Shown piece after piece: positions 15,701-25,585 of a stretch of DNA of 55,723 nt (position 1 is the stretch's first letter; every line of letters starts with the position of its first letter). Source of the stretch: Serratia ureilytica (GTDB lineage Bacteria > Pseudomonadota > Gammaproteobacteria > Enterobacterales > Enterobacteriaceae); assembly GCF_013375155.1 (NCBI RefSeq), contig NZ_JABXOF010000018.1, positions 1 to 55,723 of the forward strand, written 5' to 3'. Made by a program: the position numbers and the translations under genes. Below the pieces are notes generated by a model. The model saw nothing but the letters and a program-made list of their open reading frames with translations. It was not told where the DNA came from and searched no databases.

Positions 15701-18039
15701 GCGCTAAAGACGTCGTTGCCGACCGCGAGCGTCCGGGTCTCCGGCTTCTGCGTCGCATCCGGCTCGCCGGCCACACGCACCCGCAGCTCGCCGGCGCCGG
15801 CACGAACAACCGTCAGCGCCGTGCCGGCCTTCAGCGCATCCTTGCCCCGCCCCTCCAGGCCTAATACCCGCAGGCGTTCGCCGTCGGCAACACCCATCGT
15901 ACCGGCCCGGAACAACGACCAGTCCTTGTCCACTTCTTTGACGGCAAGCCGCTGTTTTTCACCCTCGGCGTTACGCAACACCAGGTTGCGCGTTTGCGCA
16001 CCGACCCGGTCGATAACGAACCGCTCGCGCTGCCGGCTCTCCGCATCCCAGCGCTCCATCACCATGCCTTCCCGGTAGGTATCGATGGCGCCGCGGTTTT
16101 TGCTGTCCAGCCATACCGGTGTCAGCGTCGCCACGGTGGTCTCTTCGCGTCCCAGCAGTCCGGTATCTTTCAGCTCGTCACGTATCATGGCCGTCAACAT
16201 TCGCTGGTCGGACGGGCCGTTTACCTGCGCGACCGCCGGCCGGTCTTCGACAAACGCCTGCACCACGCCTTTGGCCAACTGACCGAGGCGCTGCGTCTTA
16301 TCCGGCTCGCTTACCACCTCCGCCGGCACCACCTGACGGCCACTGAACTGATAACGCGGTACGCCGGCCTCCTTCATGACTGCAAGCGCATTGCCCGTCC
16401 CCTTGCGCTTTTCGGTATCCATCAGCACCAGCTGGACGTTGTTACGCACCGCGCCATCCAGCAGCGCTACGGTCTCCTTGAGCGTCAGTTTCTCAGCTTG
16501 GTCAACGACCAGCGTACTGTTCGGCGCAAACAGCGCCTCGCTGCCGAGCGCAGCGCGCGTCACCACACGGTCTTCATCGAGATGGACGCTTTGCTGCAGA
16601 TACTGCTGTGACTGCCGGTCAACGGTCAGCACGGTGGCGTCGCGGCCCTGCTCGCGTGCCAGCTCCACCACTTCCGCCACGCGGGAACGGTTCACCGATG
16701 CGCCACCAATGCCCGACAACACCGCCATCGCCGGCGCATGCTGCGCAAGCGTCTGCACAGCATCGCTGTAGGTTGGTATGCTGCCGGTGCGCGGGTCAGA
16801 CTTTGGCGCGCCTGTCACCACCGCACTCTCGTCAAGGTGCGTGCGGCTCAGCTGCGCCACGCTCAGCTCATCGAGCAGATGAATATCGGAGGTAAAGACG
16901 CCCTTCTCCTTGTCGAGCGGAATAAGCTGCTCGCGCTCGATGGCGCGGTCGATGCCGTCACGCACCGCGTCCAGCATGCCCGGCTCCCCGGAGAGGTAGC
17001 TGATGGCCTTGTTGGCCACCTGGTTGTGCGTGAAGTTGACCTGCCGGTCAGAGAGCGCAGAAATGGCTTTCCCCACCGCCTGGTCGACAAGCGCGTCGCC
17101 CCCCGCTTCCAGCGGCGTCGGGGACGGCGTCACCATCGTGCGAGACTGCGCCTCGGCCTGATACGATTTGGGTTCAAAACCAGTGGCCTTCATTTCCTGC
17201 ATCCAGGTGACAAACAACTCGGCCTGGTCAGGGGTGACCTTGGCCTTGCGGGTATCGAGCGTCGCCATATCGCGCGACTTGAGCGAAGCATCAGGGCCGG
17301 CAGCGGCGTCGATGGCATGGCTGCGCTTGGAGAACGGTTCCCTTACCGCCTCCGTTCTTTTGAACTCCCACATGCCATGTGGCCCGGTAGTTTCGGTCTC
17401 GTACCCCATTGCCTCAACTTCCCGCTGCAGGATATGGCGGTATATCTGACCACCCGCGATCTGGCTGGCATACACGTTCTCGATAAACCCGGTCTTGCCG
17501 ACCGTATCGGAGGACAGGGTGTGCCACTTGCCGTCATGCTGCGTGACGTTGGCCACCACCGCATGAGTGTGCAGTTGTGGGTCAAGGTCGCGCGACGTAT
17601 CGTGGTTAAACAGCGCCACCACCAGGTTGCCGGTCAGTTTGGTCTCGGAGACGCCACCTTCCATCACCCGCGTCGAGGCCATTTTCTCTATCTCTCGCAC
17701 CGCGACCTCTACCGCGTGGTTATGCGCGGCGATAAGGCGTTTATCGCCGCCCAACATCGCCATGATGGAGACGCTTTTGGGCGCCGAAAACGTCAGGTCA
17801 TAGCCGGGGCGGTGTTTATTCTCGCCTCCGACCATACGGGTCAGGTCGCTGCCGTCCGGCAACTTGCCTTCCAGCACCGCCACGAAATCTTTGACGTCCA
17901 CCTTACCCGTCAGCCCCAACGCTTCCGCCCCCTGGCCCACCCAGCGTTCGTCCATGCTGCCCAGCACGTAGTAGTTGTCCTGATGGGTGTAGTAGTCGCC
18001 GGCTTTACCGGCGGGGCCGACCTGGCCAATGCTCATCAT
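12733..18039 (-). CDS. traI: TraI relaxase-helicase
   Basis: A 1768-aa MOBF relaxase/helicase close to F TraI (about 1756 aa). With ATG 18039 as start, the catalytic residues fall at the F positions: Y16/Y17 in GDYYT and the metal-binding H146, H157 and H159 (FNHD and QLHTHAVV). The helicase Walker A GYAGVGKTT is at 1017-1025, with Walker B-like FVVDESSMVGN soon after. The C-terminus ends KEKTLGGD, as in F. It nicks oriT at 45526/45527, stays bound to the 5' end and unwinds the plasmid. Its start overlaps the traD stop. A degenerate second helicase-like domain precedes the active one, as in F. Confidence 0.97.
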   Translation of the reverse strand: MMSIGQVGPAGKAGDYYTHQDNYYVLGSMDERWVGQGAEALGLTGKVDVKDFVAVLEGKLPDGSDLTRMVGGENKHRPGYDLTFSAPKSVSIMAMLGGDKRLIAAHNHAVEVAVREIEKMASTRVMEGGVSETKLTGNLVVALFNHDTSRDLDPQLHTHAVVANVTQHDGKWHTLSSDTVGKTGFIENVYASQIAGGQIYRHILQREVEAMGYETETTGPHGMWEFKRTEAVREPFSKRSHAIDAAAGPDASLKSRDMATLDTRKAKVTPDQAELFVTWMQEMKATGFEPKSYQAEAQSRTMVTPSPTPLEAGGDALVDQAVGKAISALSDRQVNFTHNQVANKAISYLSGEPGMLDAVRDGIDRAIEREQLIPLDKEKGVFTSDIHLLDELSVAQLSRTHLDESAVVTGAPKSDPRTGSIPTYSDAVQTLAQHAPAMAVLSGIGGASVNRSRVAEVVELAREQGRDATVLTVDRQSQQYLQQSVHLDEDRVVTRAALGSEALFAPNSTLVVDQAEKLTLKETVALLDGAVRNNVQLVLMDTEKRKGTGNALAVMKEAGVPRYQFSGRQVVPAEVVSEPDKTQRLGQLAKGVVQAFVEDRPAVAQVNGPSDQRMLTAMIRDELKDTGLLGREETTVATLTPVWLDSKNRGAIDTYREGMVMERWDAESRQRERFVIDRVGAQTRNLVLRNAEGEKQRLAVKEVDKDWSLFRAGTMGVADGERLRVLGLEGRGKDALKAGTALTVVRAGAGELRVRVAGEPDATQKPETRTLAVGNDVFSAVKVSPAYVESLGASVSSTAAVYAAVKKNELNSATLSGIARSGGHITLYSALDARKTQEKVAQHPAYRLAGEQVKQLAGIDSLDDAIAGQKSSLFTPAQQAIHLAIPTLEGDSVAFGQAKLLAGSLDFAAKGVSMEAIQTEIEAQVKRGELLKVDVAPGVGADLLVSRASFEAEKSIIRLIADGKDSLPPLVTTSSKTHNEDGPGQREGKVAPYLTQGQRQAVDLILNTTDRFVAIQGYAGVGKTTQFKALLDGINQLPESERPRVVGLAPTHRAVGEMQAAGVDAQTLASFLHDEGLKVAGGEKPDYRNTLFVVDESSMVGNSEMARTYALIAEGNGRAVMSGDEAQLEAIAPGAPFRLAQGRSAIDMAVMKEIVRQTPELKPAVYKMIDNDVPGALDVVRAVAPANVPRQADAWVPAQSVVEYPAKGPDDIHAAIVSDYLGRTEAARRDTLIITHLNADRHIINAGIHQERKAAGELKGASVNLPILETANIRDGELRKLDTWARHRDAVVLLDNTYYRMADIDSQSRTVSLQDSEGNTRQLSPASAVREGVTLYNPRTIEVNVGDRMRFSKSDVERGHVANSVWTVEAIKGDMVTLSDGQQTRTVNPREQQQDRHVDLAYAITAHGAQGASERFAITLEGVEGGREPLVNRASAYVALSRAKEHVQVYTDNEAGWLNAIGKAKARTTAHDAVLGMAPGSQKAAADLYGKAVPLSKNALGRAVLRGSQLTGDTLAHYVSPGKKYPQPHAMLPMYDANGKPAGAWLAPLADTQGKSVGGLPTQGRVFGSDCAQFVALQGSRNNETRLAGTMQDGIRLAARYPDSGVVVRLQGDDVPFNPQAMTGGRVWVNDETLKATARESGASDSVIKLPESPEERLQRELQTQADKLGREPNAPDPQRLAGLNDEQLRALFARGELRAEDVKARLPAAVMREVMGQDAALRVDAAVRQVAREPVSTRSRLQQDEQNLVRDTHAERELNKEKTLGGD

Positions 18040-20237
18040 CAGAATTCATCTCCCGGTTCGCTGTCCCCATGATGAACTTCGGCCAGTTCGCGCCGATGCC
18101 TGTCGATAGTAATGTTGGTCTCTTCCCTGCGCTGCATGGCTTGCTGCCCCATGGCCTGCTGCTGCGCCTGCCAGGCTTCATACTGCGCAATGTCCACCAC
18201 TTCGCCGTCGCCACTGATACCGGGGGGCAACTCCCCCCGTTCTGCATCATCATCACCGGGCGCCGGTTTCTGTTTCAGTTCCGCCTCCTGCCCCCCTGTC
18301 GCGGTGGTAGCTGCTGACACGACAGGCACCTCACTGACGGGGGTCTCTGTCGGCACCGTACTCACGACAGAGACAGGGGCATCAGCAGTTTCGCGCGCAC
18401 TGGCCGCCGGCAGGATTGGGGTAGCAGCGAACAAGGCATCCATATTGCCGGTCTCGGCTTCCCGCATTTCGATCGCCGATACAAGCCGCCCATCGGCAGC
18501 GGCATCCATCTTGCGAGGCTCATAGGGGTGCGCGACCTGCCTGACTTTTTTGTACACCATCTGCAGCCTGACGGCCGGGTATGGCCCCGGCAGCGTCACA
18601 TAGCAGCACAAATCAGGCAGCGTCTGGATGTCGCTGTAGCTCACCAGCTGCATGCGCTCCAAATCCTTACCGACGGACACCCCGTCCCTGACGGGGTCGG
18701 CCCCGTAGGAAAACTGTTCAGAGGCCTTGCGATACTCTTTTTCACCGACTTCGCCGGCGGCGAACTCGGCACCCACGCGATCCGGTACGCTGAAGAGGAA
18801 GCGGGTGCGCAACACCCCGAACAGGGTGGCCGCCGCCTTGACGCCATAAATATCTTCAAGCTGAGAGTAGGTCTGGAATCCCAACACAAAGCATCCGCCG
18901 AACTTGCGCGCTTCCGGCACGATGGACACCAGGTCCGGCAGCTTGTGCAGGGTGGGTAATTCATCGGCAAAAATCCAGACGCGGCGGTCCGGGTTCTCGC
19001 CCATTGATAACAAGCTGTGTGAGGCGATAGAGAGCCACATGGAGATCAGCGGTTTGAGCGCCTTGTGGCTGGCTGAATCGGAGGTCAGGAACAACCAGCC
19101 GTTTTTGCCGTTGTCCTTCACGCCGCGCATCCAGTCACGGATGGTGAACGGTGCCCCCAGTTTCTCTACGCCCTGCATGTAACGCAGTGCCTTGGCATAG
19201 TTGGTCAGCACGCTGCGAATGGAGATGGCGGTCTTCTCGATTTTGCCGTCCACCAGGTTGGCCGCCGGCGTGCCCTCCAGATAAGCACGCAGACGCGGCA
19301 GATCGATGGACAACAGCGTATTGAGCAACTTGGCGTAGCTGCGGTCTTCGTCATTGCGCATGCGGTAGGCCGCTTCCACAAAGATGGTGCGGGCCGACCC
19401 CTGCCAGAACGGATCTTCGTTGCTGCCCATGGGGATAAGGATATCGGCGACGTTCTCAAAGTCCGGCAGTGTCAGACATTCCGACCATAAATCCCAGCCG
19501 ACGCAGCGTGCATCCTGCGGGTTGAGGATTTTATCGTGCTGCGGATCGTAGTAGTCTTTGACAAAATCACAAGACTTGTCGTAGACAATAACCATGTCAC
19601 CACGTTTGCGAGCATAGTCCATCAGCTTGCGATACAGCCGTGACTTACCCGTACCGACGCTGCCCATGGCGCAGAAGTTTTTGACCTCGCTGTTTTTTAG
19701 CAGCGGTAGGCCATCAATAATGATATCGGACGCCATACCATCACGTTTGAGCATGTTGGCCACCACCGCAGGGTTATCTGTGAGCGTTCGCCCGCCGGTG
19801 ATCTCATCCTCGCTCTGCTGCTTGCCCTGACGGCCAAGTATCCACACGGTGACCACAAAACCCGTCACACACGCGACCGCCGCCACGATGCAGGCAAAGA
19901 TCCCTTCACGCCAAATCAGCTGACCGCAGTAGGAGACGTAACTGTCGAGCAGCACCTGTTTGGCGGTGTAGGTCAGCGTTTTGCCGTAATAATCCAGGTG
20001 GTAGAGGGTCTCTGACGGCGATATGCTCGGCCAGCCTTCCACCATCCAGACCCACCAATAAATCAGGCCGTTCGTGAGGTTCTGGATGGACACGCGCCAC
20101 AACAGCGTGCAAATCGCCACCAGGAAGAAGGCGATAAACAGGCAGTAGAAAATCAGGTTGCCGATCTGCGTGAACATGCGCAGGCGCATAAAGGCGATCT
20201 GCCCGCCCTGCGTCATGTCCTTGGCGTTAAAGCTCAT
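18039..20237 (-). CDS. traD: TraD coupling protein
   Basis: A 732-aa VirD4-type coupling ATPase that links the relaxosome to the channel. From ATG 20237 it begins [16 protein letters not shown] as F TraD does, which sets the start (ORF extension to 20243 adds two residues). Two N-terminal membrane helices precede Walker A GSVGTGKS at 192-199, with the lysine at 198 as in F. The C-terminal 140 residues are low-complexity and end with an acidic GDEF tail, the part that contacts TraM in F. The start overlaps the preceding small gene by 11 bp and the stop overlaps traI. Confidence 0.96.
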   Translation of the reverse strand: MSFNAKDMTQGGQIAFMRLRMFTQIGNLIFYCLFIAFFLVAICTLLWRVSIQNLTNGLIYWWVWMVEGWPSISPSETLYHLDYYGKTLTYTAKQVLLDSYVSYCGQLIWREGIFACIVAAVACVTGFVVTVWILGRQGKQQSEDEITGGRTLTDNPAVVANMLKRDGMASDIIIDGLPLLKNSEVKNFCAMGSVGTGKSRLYRKLMDYARKRGDMVIVYDKSCDFVKDYYDPQHDKILNPQDARCVGWDLWSECLTLPDFENVADILIPMGSNEDPFWQGSARTIFVEAAYRMRNDEDRSYAKLLNTLLSIDLPRLRAYLEGTPAANLVDGKIEKTAISIRSVLTNYAKALRYMQGVEKLGAPFTIRDWMRGVKDNGKNGWLFLTSDSASHKALKPLISMWLSIASHSLLSMGENPDRRVWIFADELPTLHKLPDLVSIVPEARKFGGCFVLGFQTYSQLEDIYGVKAAATLFGVLRTRFLFSVPDRVGAEFAAGEVGEKEYRKASEQFSYGADPVRDGVSVGKDLERMQLVSYSDIQTLPDLCCYVTLPGPYPAVRLQMVYKKVRQVAHPYEPRKMDAAADGRLVSAIEMREAETGNMDALFAATPILPAASARETADAPVSVVSTVPTETPVSEVPVVSAATTATGGQEAELKQKPAPGDDDAERGELPPGISGDGEVVDIAQYEAWQAQQQAMGQQAMQRREETNITIDRHRRELAEVHHGDSEPGDEF

Positions 20238-20436
20238 CCACACCTCCCTTTGCTACGGCCAGAATGCAGGCTTCACGTTCACTGTCGGTTAATCGACTGA
20301 GAGCCAGCAGGGCACCGCGCATCACATGTGAGGGGCTGTAGAGGGGGTTCTCAGCCACCATACGCTGCAGACGCCCAAACGTACCGTCATCGAGCCGCAG
20401 GGTGGTGGTATGCGTTTTGGCAGAGATCTTAGCCAC
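20227..20436 (-). CDS. Small putative RHH-like DNA-binding protein
   Basis: A 69-aa protein beginning at GTG 20436. A strand-like [10 protein letters not shown] followed by helices ([13 protein letters not shown] and [15 protein letters not shown]) suggests a ribbon-helix-helix fold, but the match is by pattern only. It occupies the traS-traD interval where F has traT, and TraT is a lipoprotein, so this is not a TraT substitute by structure. The stop overlaps the traD start by 11 bp. It could be a local regulator. Confidence 0.5.
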   Translation of the reverse strand: MAKISAKTHTTTLRLDDGTFGRLQRMVAENPLYSPSHVMRGALLALSRLTDSEREACILAVAKGGVDEL

Positions 20437-20438
20437 CG

Positions 20439-20969
20439 TTACTCACCTCCCTGTTTGCGGGATTTAATAAGCTCCAGAGCGGCGGTAAATGCTGAAAGAC
20501 GATAGCGGCCAATATCCATATTAAAAATGAACACCATCATTACTGTGAAGAAAATAAGCGGTATGATATATGCCATAGAACCTAAAGCACTATTCGCCGC
20601 CAAAACTGATAATATCAGCACCAGTGATAAAAATACCATCGCGTAGCTTTTTACTTTTTTACTTAACAACTCCAACACCTGCGAACTCTCTCTCAATTGA
20701 ACTGGTAGTGAGAGATACAAGCTCCGTCCATTGACAATGCTTACTGATATTAAAAAACCAAGAAACGCACTCATTCCTGTTGCAATGAGTAATTCCGAAT
20801 CCCTTTGATCAGCCAAAAAGAAACTAACCAGTGGGCATAAAACCATCCAGACTTCCATTAGTATTGCAGGTTTAACACAAGAAAAGAATGATGGTATCTC
20901 AAGTTGTTCATCCATCAGTTCTTTCAACTGTGCAGCCTCATCTTTTATTATCTTATGAGTAACCATCAT
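20439..20969 (-). CDS. TraS-like entry exclusion protein (by position)
   Basis: A 176-aa inner-membrane protein with about four hydrophobic segments (roughly 30-52, 60-80, 108-128, 131-151) and cytoplasmic charged ends. F traS, encoding the inner-membrane entry exclusion protein that recognises the donor TraG, lies exactly here, between traG and traD, and TraS proteins diverge strongly. I cannot show sequence identity. The gene is AT-rich against its GC-rich neighbours, as expected of a specificity gene that is swapped between plasmids. The start overlaps the traG stop. Confidence 0.6.
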   Translation of the reverse strand: MMVTHKIIKDEAAQLKELMDEQLEIPSFFSCVKPAILMEVWMVLCPLVSFFLADQRDSELLIATGMSAFLGFLISVSIVNGRSLYLSLPVQLRESSQVLELLSKKVKSYAMVFLSLVLILSVLAANSALGSMAYIIPLIFFTVMMVFIFNMDIGRYRLSAFTAALELIKSRKQGGE

Positions 20970-23797
20970 TTACCACCCCGCTCTTTATTGAATTTATCTT
21001 GCATGGCTTGTGCCTGTGCCATCATTTCATCTTGACTACTTGCACCTGGTATACCTTCCTGCTTCTCTTTTTCAAGACTATATTTTAAATTTTGTGCAGT
21101 TCGTGCTGATGAATGATTTTGCTGCAGTTCGTTTCTCTGCCCTTCAACATTTTGCTGTTGGCTATGAATATCTGTCTGAATTTTTTGTTGGGCTGTTTGG
21201 TTATTATCAACCATACCATTAACCTGAGCCCCTACATCATTGCGTATTCCCGCTTGTGAGGTTCTGTTTTCAACCGCACTCTGGTGTTTGTTATAATCAG
21301 CCTGAATATCCTGGCCGGAGCCACCACCACCAACAGAACCCATGCCGGTGCCAAGCGAACTACTGCTGGACTGATATTGCGCATCCACCTGCGGCGCCAC
21401 CTGTTCACGCACAAAATCACGCGCAAGCGACTGACGCGCGGCAACGGCGTCCTGCGATTGACCGGTCAAAATGTTGCCGGCATCGTTTGGTGCCTTGTCC
21501 ATCACGTACTGCGCAAACTGCTGGCTCAGGTTCTCGCGCATATCGCCACTGAGACTCTCGGTACGAGAAGCCTGCTGTGACAGCTCCTGGCTGCGGGTAT
21601 GTGCACTACTGTATTGTTCGTAGCTGCTCTTGGCGCCTGACAAGGACGAAGAAAGCTGATCAATGCGCGAGTCCGCATTGTTATCCGTATGACTGCCGGA
21701 CTGACTGGTGCGCTGACTGGTCAGGTAGTCCATCCCTTCCTTAAAGTCAGCAGCAGCCTGGGCGCTCTGGTCGTGACGCGCATCCTGACTGCCACGCGTG
21801 CCGCTACTAGCAGAATGAGAATCTGTGTCGCTCCCTCTTTTGTCGTAACTTACGCCCATATATCCTTCTGCCGTTACACCATTCCCCAACACTTTCAATC
21901 CACCACTTGCGGAAACACCAGCTCGCGTATTAAAGCTCGCGGTATCAGTAACGGCTCTCGACGCCAACTCCTGCGTTGCCTGCTCTTTGCTGACATTGTT
22001 GGCGTTGGCATAGCTTTCCACCGCGCTCGCCATTTTGTGCGCCGCGATGCTGGACTGGCTGTTTTGCGCCGTGTCGGCACCGTGGGTCATGCTGTCGCTG
22101 CTGCCGCGCTGGCCGGTAAACTGCGACAGCTGCGTCCAGGCGCTGCTGATATTGCTGTTGAAGCCCTGCATGGATGTCTGCGCCTGGGTCTCGGCTTCCC
22201 GCGCCATTTCCTGCTGCGCGGTCGCAATCTGCTTCGTCACGCCGATATCCACCGGCAGTTTGGACATCGCGCCGCTCGCATCCCAGACGCTGCTACCATC
22301 GCCCGTGCGGGTCTGTGTACCGCCGGTCGGCAGTTGCGCGGTCATCTGGCCGGCACGCACGCTGCTGTTGGTATCCCAGGTGTTACCCTGCACGTTGTCG
22401 GTTTGCATGTTGTTGAAGCTGTAGTTGGCATCCGACACGCTCATCGCCGCCGACGCCGCCGAACTCTGGTAGGCGCCGGTCATGCTGTGGCTGACGCTCA
22501 TCAGCCCCTGCCCCAGCCCTTTGGCGATATACCAGGAGATAAACGGGATCATGCCGGAGATATAGCCGGCGGTATTGGCCAGATCGGAGTAGTTCAGCTT
22601 CACCGTGGACAAATTGCTCAGCACCACGGGCGAGCCGGCCTTCTGGGCATAAAAGGCCATCGCGCTGTTGAGAATGGCGTACAACAGCGGCCAGCTCATC
22701 ACCCACAGCCAGCCGAACACGTAGGCTTTGGCCACTTCCTTGCCCTGGTTAACCATGCCGATCACCACCAGAATGGGGAACATCCCCATCATCATGCCGA
22801 TCAGGATGACCTGCAGCAGCGGCAAGGAGCGCATCATCACCTGCCCGAGCGTCGCCTGGGACAGACGCTGCTTCTCGATGGCCGACGTGCTGGCGATGTT
22901 AAGCATGCCCGCCGTGTCACCGCTGCGCGCCGAGTAGCTCATGATGCCGCTGCGCAGGCCGTTCATGACGATGTTCTGCTTGATGATATCGCTGGCCGTC
23001 TTCTGGTTCTGGTAAAAATACTGGTAGCTGTTCCCCAGCAGTTGCCCGAACAGCAGATCGCGATCGGGACGCCCCCCAAGAATGCGCCGCGCATAATAGT
23101 TGTAGGTCGGACTGCCGGTTTTCGCTTCCAGGCCCAGCATGTTCTTCAGCGGCATCGCGGCTTCTTCACAGGTCTGGAAACGGCCGTCCTTGTTGAACAC
23201 ACCGCGAAGCGGACTCGGCTGGCGGAAGATCAGCGCATACGGATCTTCGGAATGCATCAGCTCCTCAAAGCTGTACTTGTGATTGAGCAGCATGTCGCCC
23301 ACCACACAGTTCTGTACATAGTCGGCAAACAGGTTGGCCAGCTCCGGGTTCTGGGCGGTGAAGTCGGTGCTTCGGGACACCAGTGAGGAGCCGAAAAGCA
23401 TGCCGGTTTTGCTGTAGGTCACCGCATCCGGCTGGCTGAACACCATTTCGTAACTCAGCACCATGGCGTAACCGATGCGGGTGATGATGGTCGCCGGCAG
23501 CACAATCCCCAACGGCACATTGGCCACCCGCTGAATCGAACGCTGATTGGACAGATCGATGATTTGCACCGGCTGCGCCTTGGTCAGCAACGCCGAGGAG
23601 AACACCAGCACAAACACCCAGCCCAGGATATCCATCAGGTCGCGGCGGGCGGTATACCGCGCGGCCAGCACCAGCACGCTGACAGCCACCGCAAAATTCC
23701 GTATCCAGTCCCAGGTATCCGTCTGCATAAAGGCCGCGACCGCGTTAAGGTTCTGCGCCAGCCACTCCGAGCCGCCGATGACATAGATTTCCGTCAT
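20966..23797 (-). CDS. traG: TraG mating-pair stabilisation / exclusion protein
   Basis: A 943-aa protein (F TraG is about 938). The N-terminal half has several membrane helices and resembles VirB6-type channel proteins. The second half is a long periplasmic region rich in Ser, Gln, Asn and Thr with QTQAQTSM, SQQASRTESLSG and similar segments, ending in a coiled-coil-like EKEKQEG stretch. In F the N-terminus serves pilus assembly, and the C-terminus serves mating-pair stability and TraS recognition. The first ATG (23797) gives the family-like start MTEIYVIGG. The gene follows traH by 1 bp. Confidence 0.93.
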   Translation of the reverse strand: MTEIYVIGGSEWLAQNLNAVAAFMQTDTWDWIRNFAVAVSVLVLAARYTARRDLMDILGWVFVLVFSSALLTKAQPVQIIDLSNQRSIQRVANVPLGIVLPATIITRIGYAMVLSYEMVFSQPDAVTYSKTGMLFGSSLVSRSTDFTAQNPELANLFADYVQNCVVGDMLLNHKYSFEELMHSEDPYALIFRQPSPLRGVFNKDGRFQTCEEAAMPLKNMLGLEAKTGSPTYNYYARRILGGRPDRDLLFGQLLGNSYQYFYQNQKTASDIIKQNIVMNGLRSGIMSYSARSGDTAGMLNIASTSAIEKQRLSQATLGQVMMRSLPLLQVILIGMMMGMFPILVVIGMVNQGKEVAKAYVFGWLWVMSWPLLYAILNSAMAFYAQKAGSPVVLSNLSTVKLNYSDLANTAGYISGMIPFISWYIAKGLGQGLMSVSHSMTGAYQSSAASAAMSVSDANYSFNNMQTDNVQGNTWDTNSSVRAGQMTAQLPTGGTQTRTGDGSSVWDASGAMSKLPVDIGVTKQIATAQQEMAREAETQAQTSMQGFNSNISSAWTQLSQFTGQRGSSDSMTHGADTAQNSQSSIAAHKMASAVESYANANNVSKEQATQELASRAVTDTASFNTRAGVSASGGLKVLGNGVTAEGYMGVSYDKRGSDTDSHSASSGTRGSQDARHDQSAQAAADFKEGMDYLTSQRTSQSGSHTDNNADSRIDQLSSSLSGAKSSYEQYSSAHTRSQELSQQASRTESLSGDMRENLSQQFAQYVMDKAPNDAGNILTGQSQDAVAARQSLARDFVREQVAPQVDAQYQSSSSSLGTGMGSVGGGGSGQDIQADYNKHQSAVENRTSQAGIRNDVGAQVNGMVDNNQTAQQKIQTDIHSQQQNVEGQRNELQQNHSSARTAQNLKYSLEKEKQEGIPGASSQDEMMAQAQAMQDKFNKERGGK

Positions 23798-23798
23798 G

Positions 23799-25166
23799 TT
23801 ACTGCGCCTCCCCGAACTGGTAGTTGTTCTGGTAACGCGTCAGCAGGCGTGCCGACACCTGCTGGCGCATGTAACGCATCTGCTGCTCGACGACCAGCAG
23901 GGCATCAGTCTGCACCTGAACGCGCGATTGCAGGGAGGCGATAAGCTGCCCGGCCTGCGTGAAGTTGTTGTTGATTTGCTCAACGGTGGCCTCCGGGTAG
24001 TTCCCGGTCGCCAGCATGGCGCGCGCGCCGCCCATCAGCTCCTGCAGGTACTGCATCAGGATGTCGTAACCCACGTAGTCGGCCAGTTGGTGCACCATTG
24101 CGCTGGACACGCCGAGCATTTGCGGGTCGGTCAGGTAAGTCAGCAACGGCACATGCGTGCTGGAAATCAGCCCTTTCTCCGCATCCGTCAGCCGCTCGTC
24201 GTTGCGCGCCTTGCTCTCGATGCTGAACAGCATTTTTTTGATTTGCCCTTTCAGGGCATTGTCCGGACTTATCGTCGTGGTGCTGTCGGCCACCACCTTC
24301 AGGCACTTGTCGCTGTCGTTGCAGTGATAAACGCGGGCCGCGCCGCCTTCCATCAGCGCCTTGATGATGCTCTGATCGGTAGTGCGTGGCGGCAGCGGCG
24401 TGATTTCGCCGTTGGGGCCGAACACCAGCGAGCCGGTCAGCGTCATCACGAACTCCTTCAACTCCTTGTTGCCGTCGAACATCCGGTTTTTGGATAACGC
24501 ATCCCACATGATGTTGATGTTCTTGGAGATACGCTCCTTATCCTTCTCTCCTGCCCGGTCACGCACCGAGTCCCCTTTGCCACCCACCGTGCAGCCCTGC
24601 CGCGAGGCAGCCCAGTCTGCGAAGATGTTGGATTCGCCGGCAATGTCCTGGCAGACCTTCTGCTGAGAGACCTGCGTGCGCGGGAACAGCCCGCCGACAA
24701 TGCCCTGCGCCGCCTGACAGCTGCTCATGTTCATGCTGTTGATGTCGCTGGCCATTTTCTGGATGAAGTCTTTGGCGTCTTTCAGCTCCGGCACGGTGGT
24801 CTGCAAGGCAAGATCGAAGAAGTAGCCGGCGGCGTTGGACATGATCTGTTTGGTGAAGCGCTGCAGCTGCTCGCCGTTGATAAAACTGAACGCGCCCAGG
24901 TACGCATCGATGCCGCCGCAGCCGGCATTGATATCCGGCAACGACATCGAAATCAGCTGGATTTGCTTCACGCCGGTGCGGGCATAAATCGACCCGCCCG
25001 AGATATACCCGGCCGCCTGCCCCTGCCAGACCGCCGGCGCCGTGGTGTTGGATGCAAACCCCAGCTTGTCAAAAAACTGATTCATGTCACTGTTCATGTC
25101 GGCCACGGCCGGTGCAACGGTCGCCAGCCCCAGCGTCAGGCCGATGAAGAGAGCACGTAATTTCAT
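23799..25166 (-). CDS. traH: TraH pilus assembly protein
   Basis: A 455-aa periplasmic/outer-membrane-associated protein of the F-type pilus assembly complex (F TraH is about 458). ATG 25166 follows GGGAGG and overlaps the preceding stop (ATGA). It gives a signal peptide ending VAPAVA before DMNSDMNQFFDKLGF. Family features include the GGGSIYARTG-like segment, CGGIDAYLGAFSFI, CQAAQGIVGG, and a C-terminal coiled coil. Cysteines are paired, consistent with TrbB-assisted folding. Confidence 0.95.
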   Translation of the reverse strand: MKLRALFIGLTLGLATVAPAVADMNSDMNQFFDKLGFASNTTAPAVWQGQAAGYISGGSIYARTGVKQIQLISMSLPDINAGCGGIDAYLGAFSFINGEQLQRFTKQIMSNAAGYFFDLALQTTVPELKDAKDFIQKMASDINSMNMSSCQAAQGIVGGLFPRTQVSQQKVCQDIAGESNIFADWAASRQGCTVGGKGDSVRDRAGEKDKERISKNINIMWDALSKNRMFDGNKELKEFVMTLTGSLVFGPNGEITPLPPRTTDQSIIKALMEGGAARVYHCNDSDKCLKVVADSTTTISPDNALKGQIKKMLFSIESKARNDERLTDAEKGLISSTHVPLLTYLTDPQMLGVSSAMVHQLADYVGYDILMQYLQELMGGARAMLATGNYPEATVEQINNNFTQAGQLIASLQSRVQVQTDALLVVEQQMRYMRQQVSARLLTRYQNNYQFGEAQ

Positions 25167-25585
25167 ACAACCTCCCGGCGCTGGCGAGACTGGCGGTACA
25201 TGCAGCACTTTTGCCACAGCAGGGTGGTATAAAGGCTAAACAGCCCCAGACTCTCAAAGACCAGTGCGACCGCGAGGCACCCGGCTGACAGCGCGGCAAA
25301 CATGCCAGGTATGAAGTACATCAGTACGTTCCACATATTCATCACGTAAAACGTGCGTGAATCGGAGGCTGGGTGACTGTCGGTAAAGATCACCCCAAAC
25401 CACCAGTGGCTGACCATCCAGAGCGCGACGGCCGCCACAAAAAACAGCACCGTCAGATGAAGAAAAATCATAAGCCGCGCGCTGTCGCGCTTGTATTCCG
25501 CGCACGCGCTGGCAATACGCCGTTCGGGAGACACCGCGCTCTGCTCAACAGTAACAGTAATGGTGTGACGCTCTGATTTATTCAC
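25163..25585 (-). CDS. TrbF-like inner-membrane protein (by position)
   Basis: A 140-aa protein with three hydrophobic segments (about 38-58, 82-104, 107-125) and a basic tail (MYRQSRQRREVV). F encodes TrbF, an inner-membrane protein of unknown role, between trbB and traH, and this gene sits in the same place. Sequence relation to TrbF is not evident to me. GTG 25585 is the likely start, overlapping the trbB stop by 8 bp; the stop overlaps traH. Confidence 0.55.
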   Translation of the reverse strand: MNKSERHTITVTVEQSAVSPERRIASACAEYKRDSARLMIFLHLTVLFFVAAVALWMVSHWWFGVIFTDSHPASDSRTFYVMNMWNVLMYFIPGMFAALSAGCLAVALVFESLGLFSLYTTLLWQKCCMYRQSRQRREVV

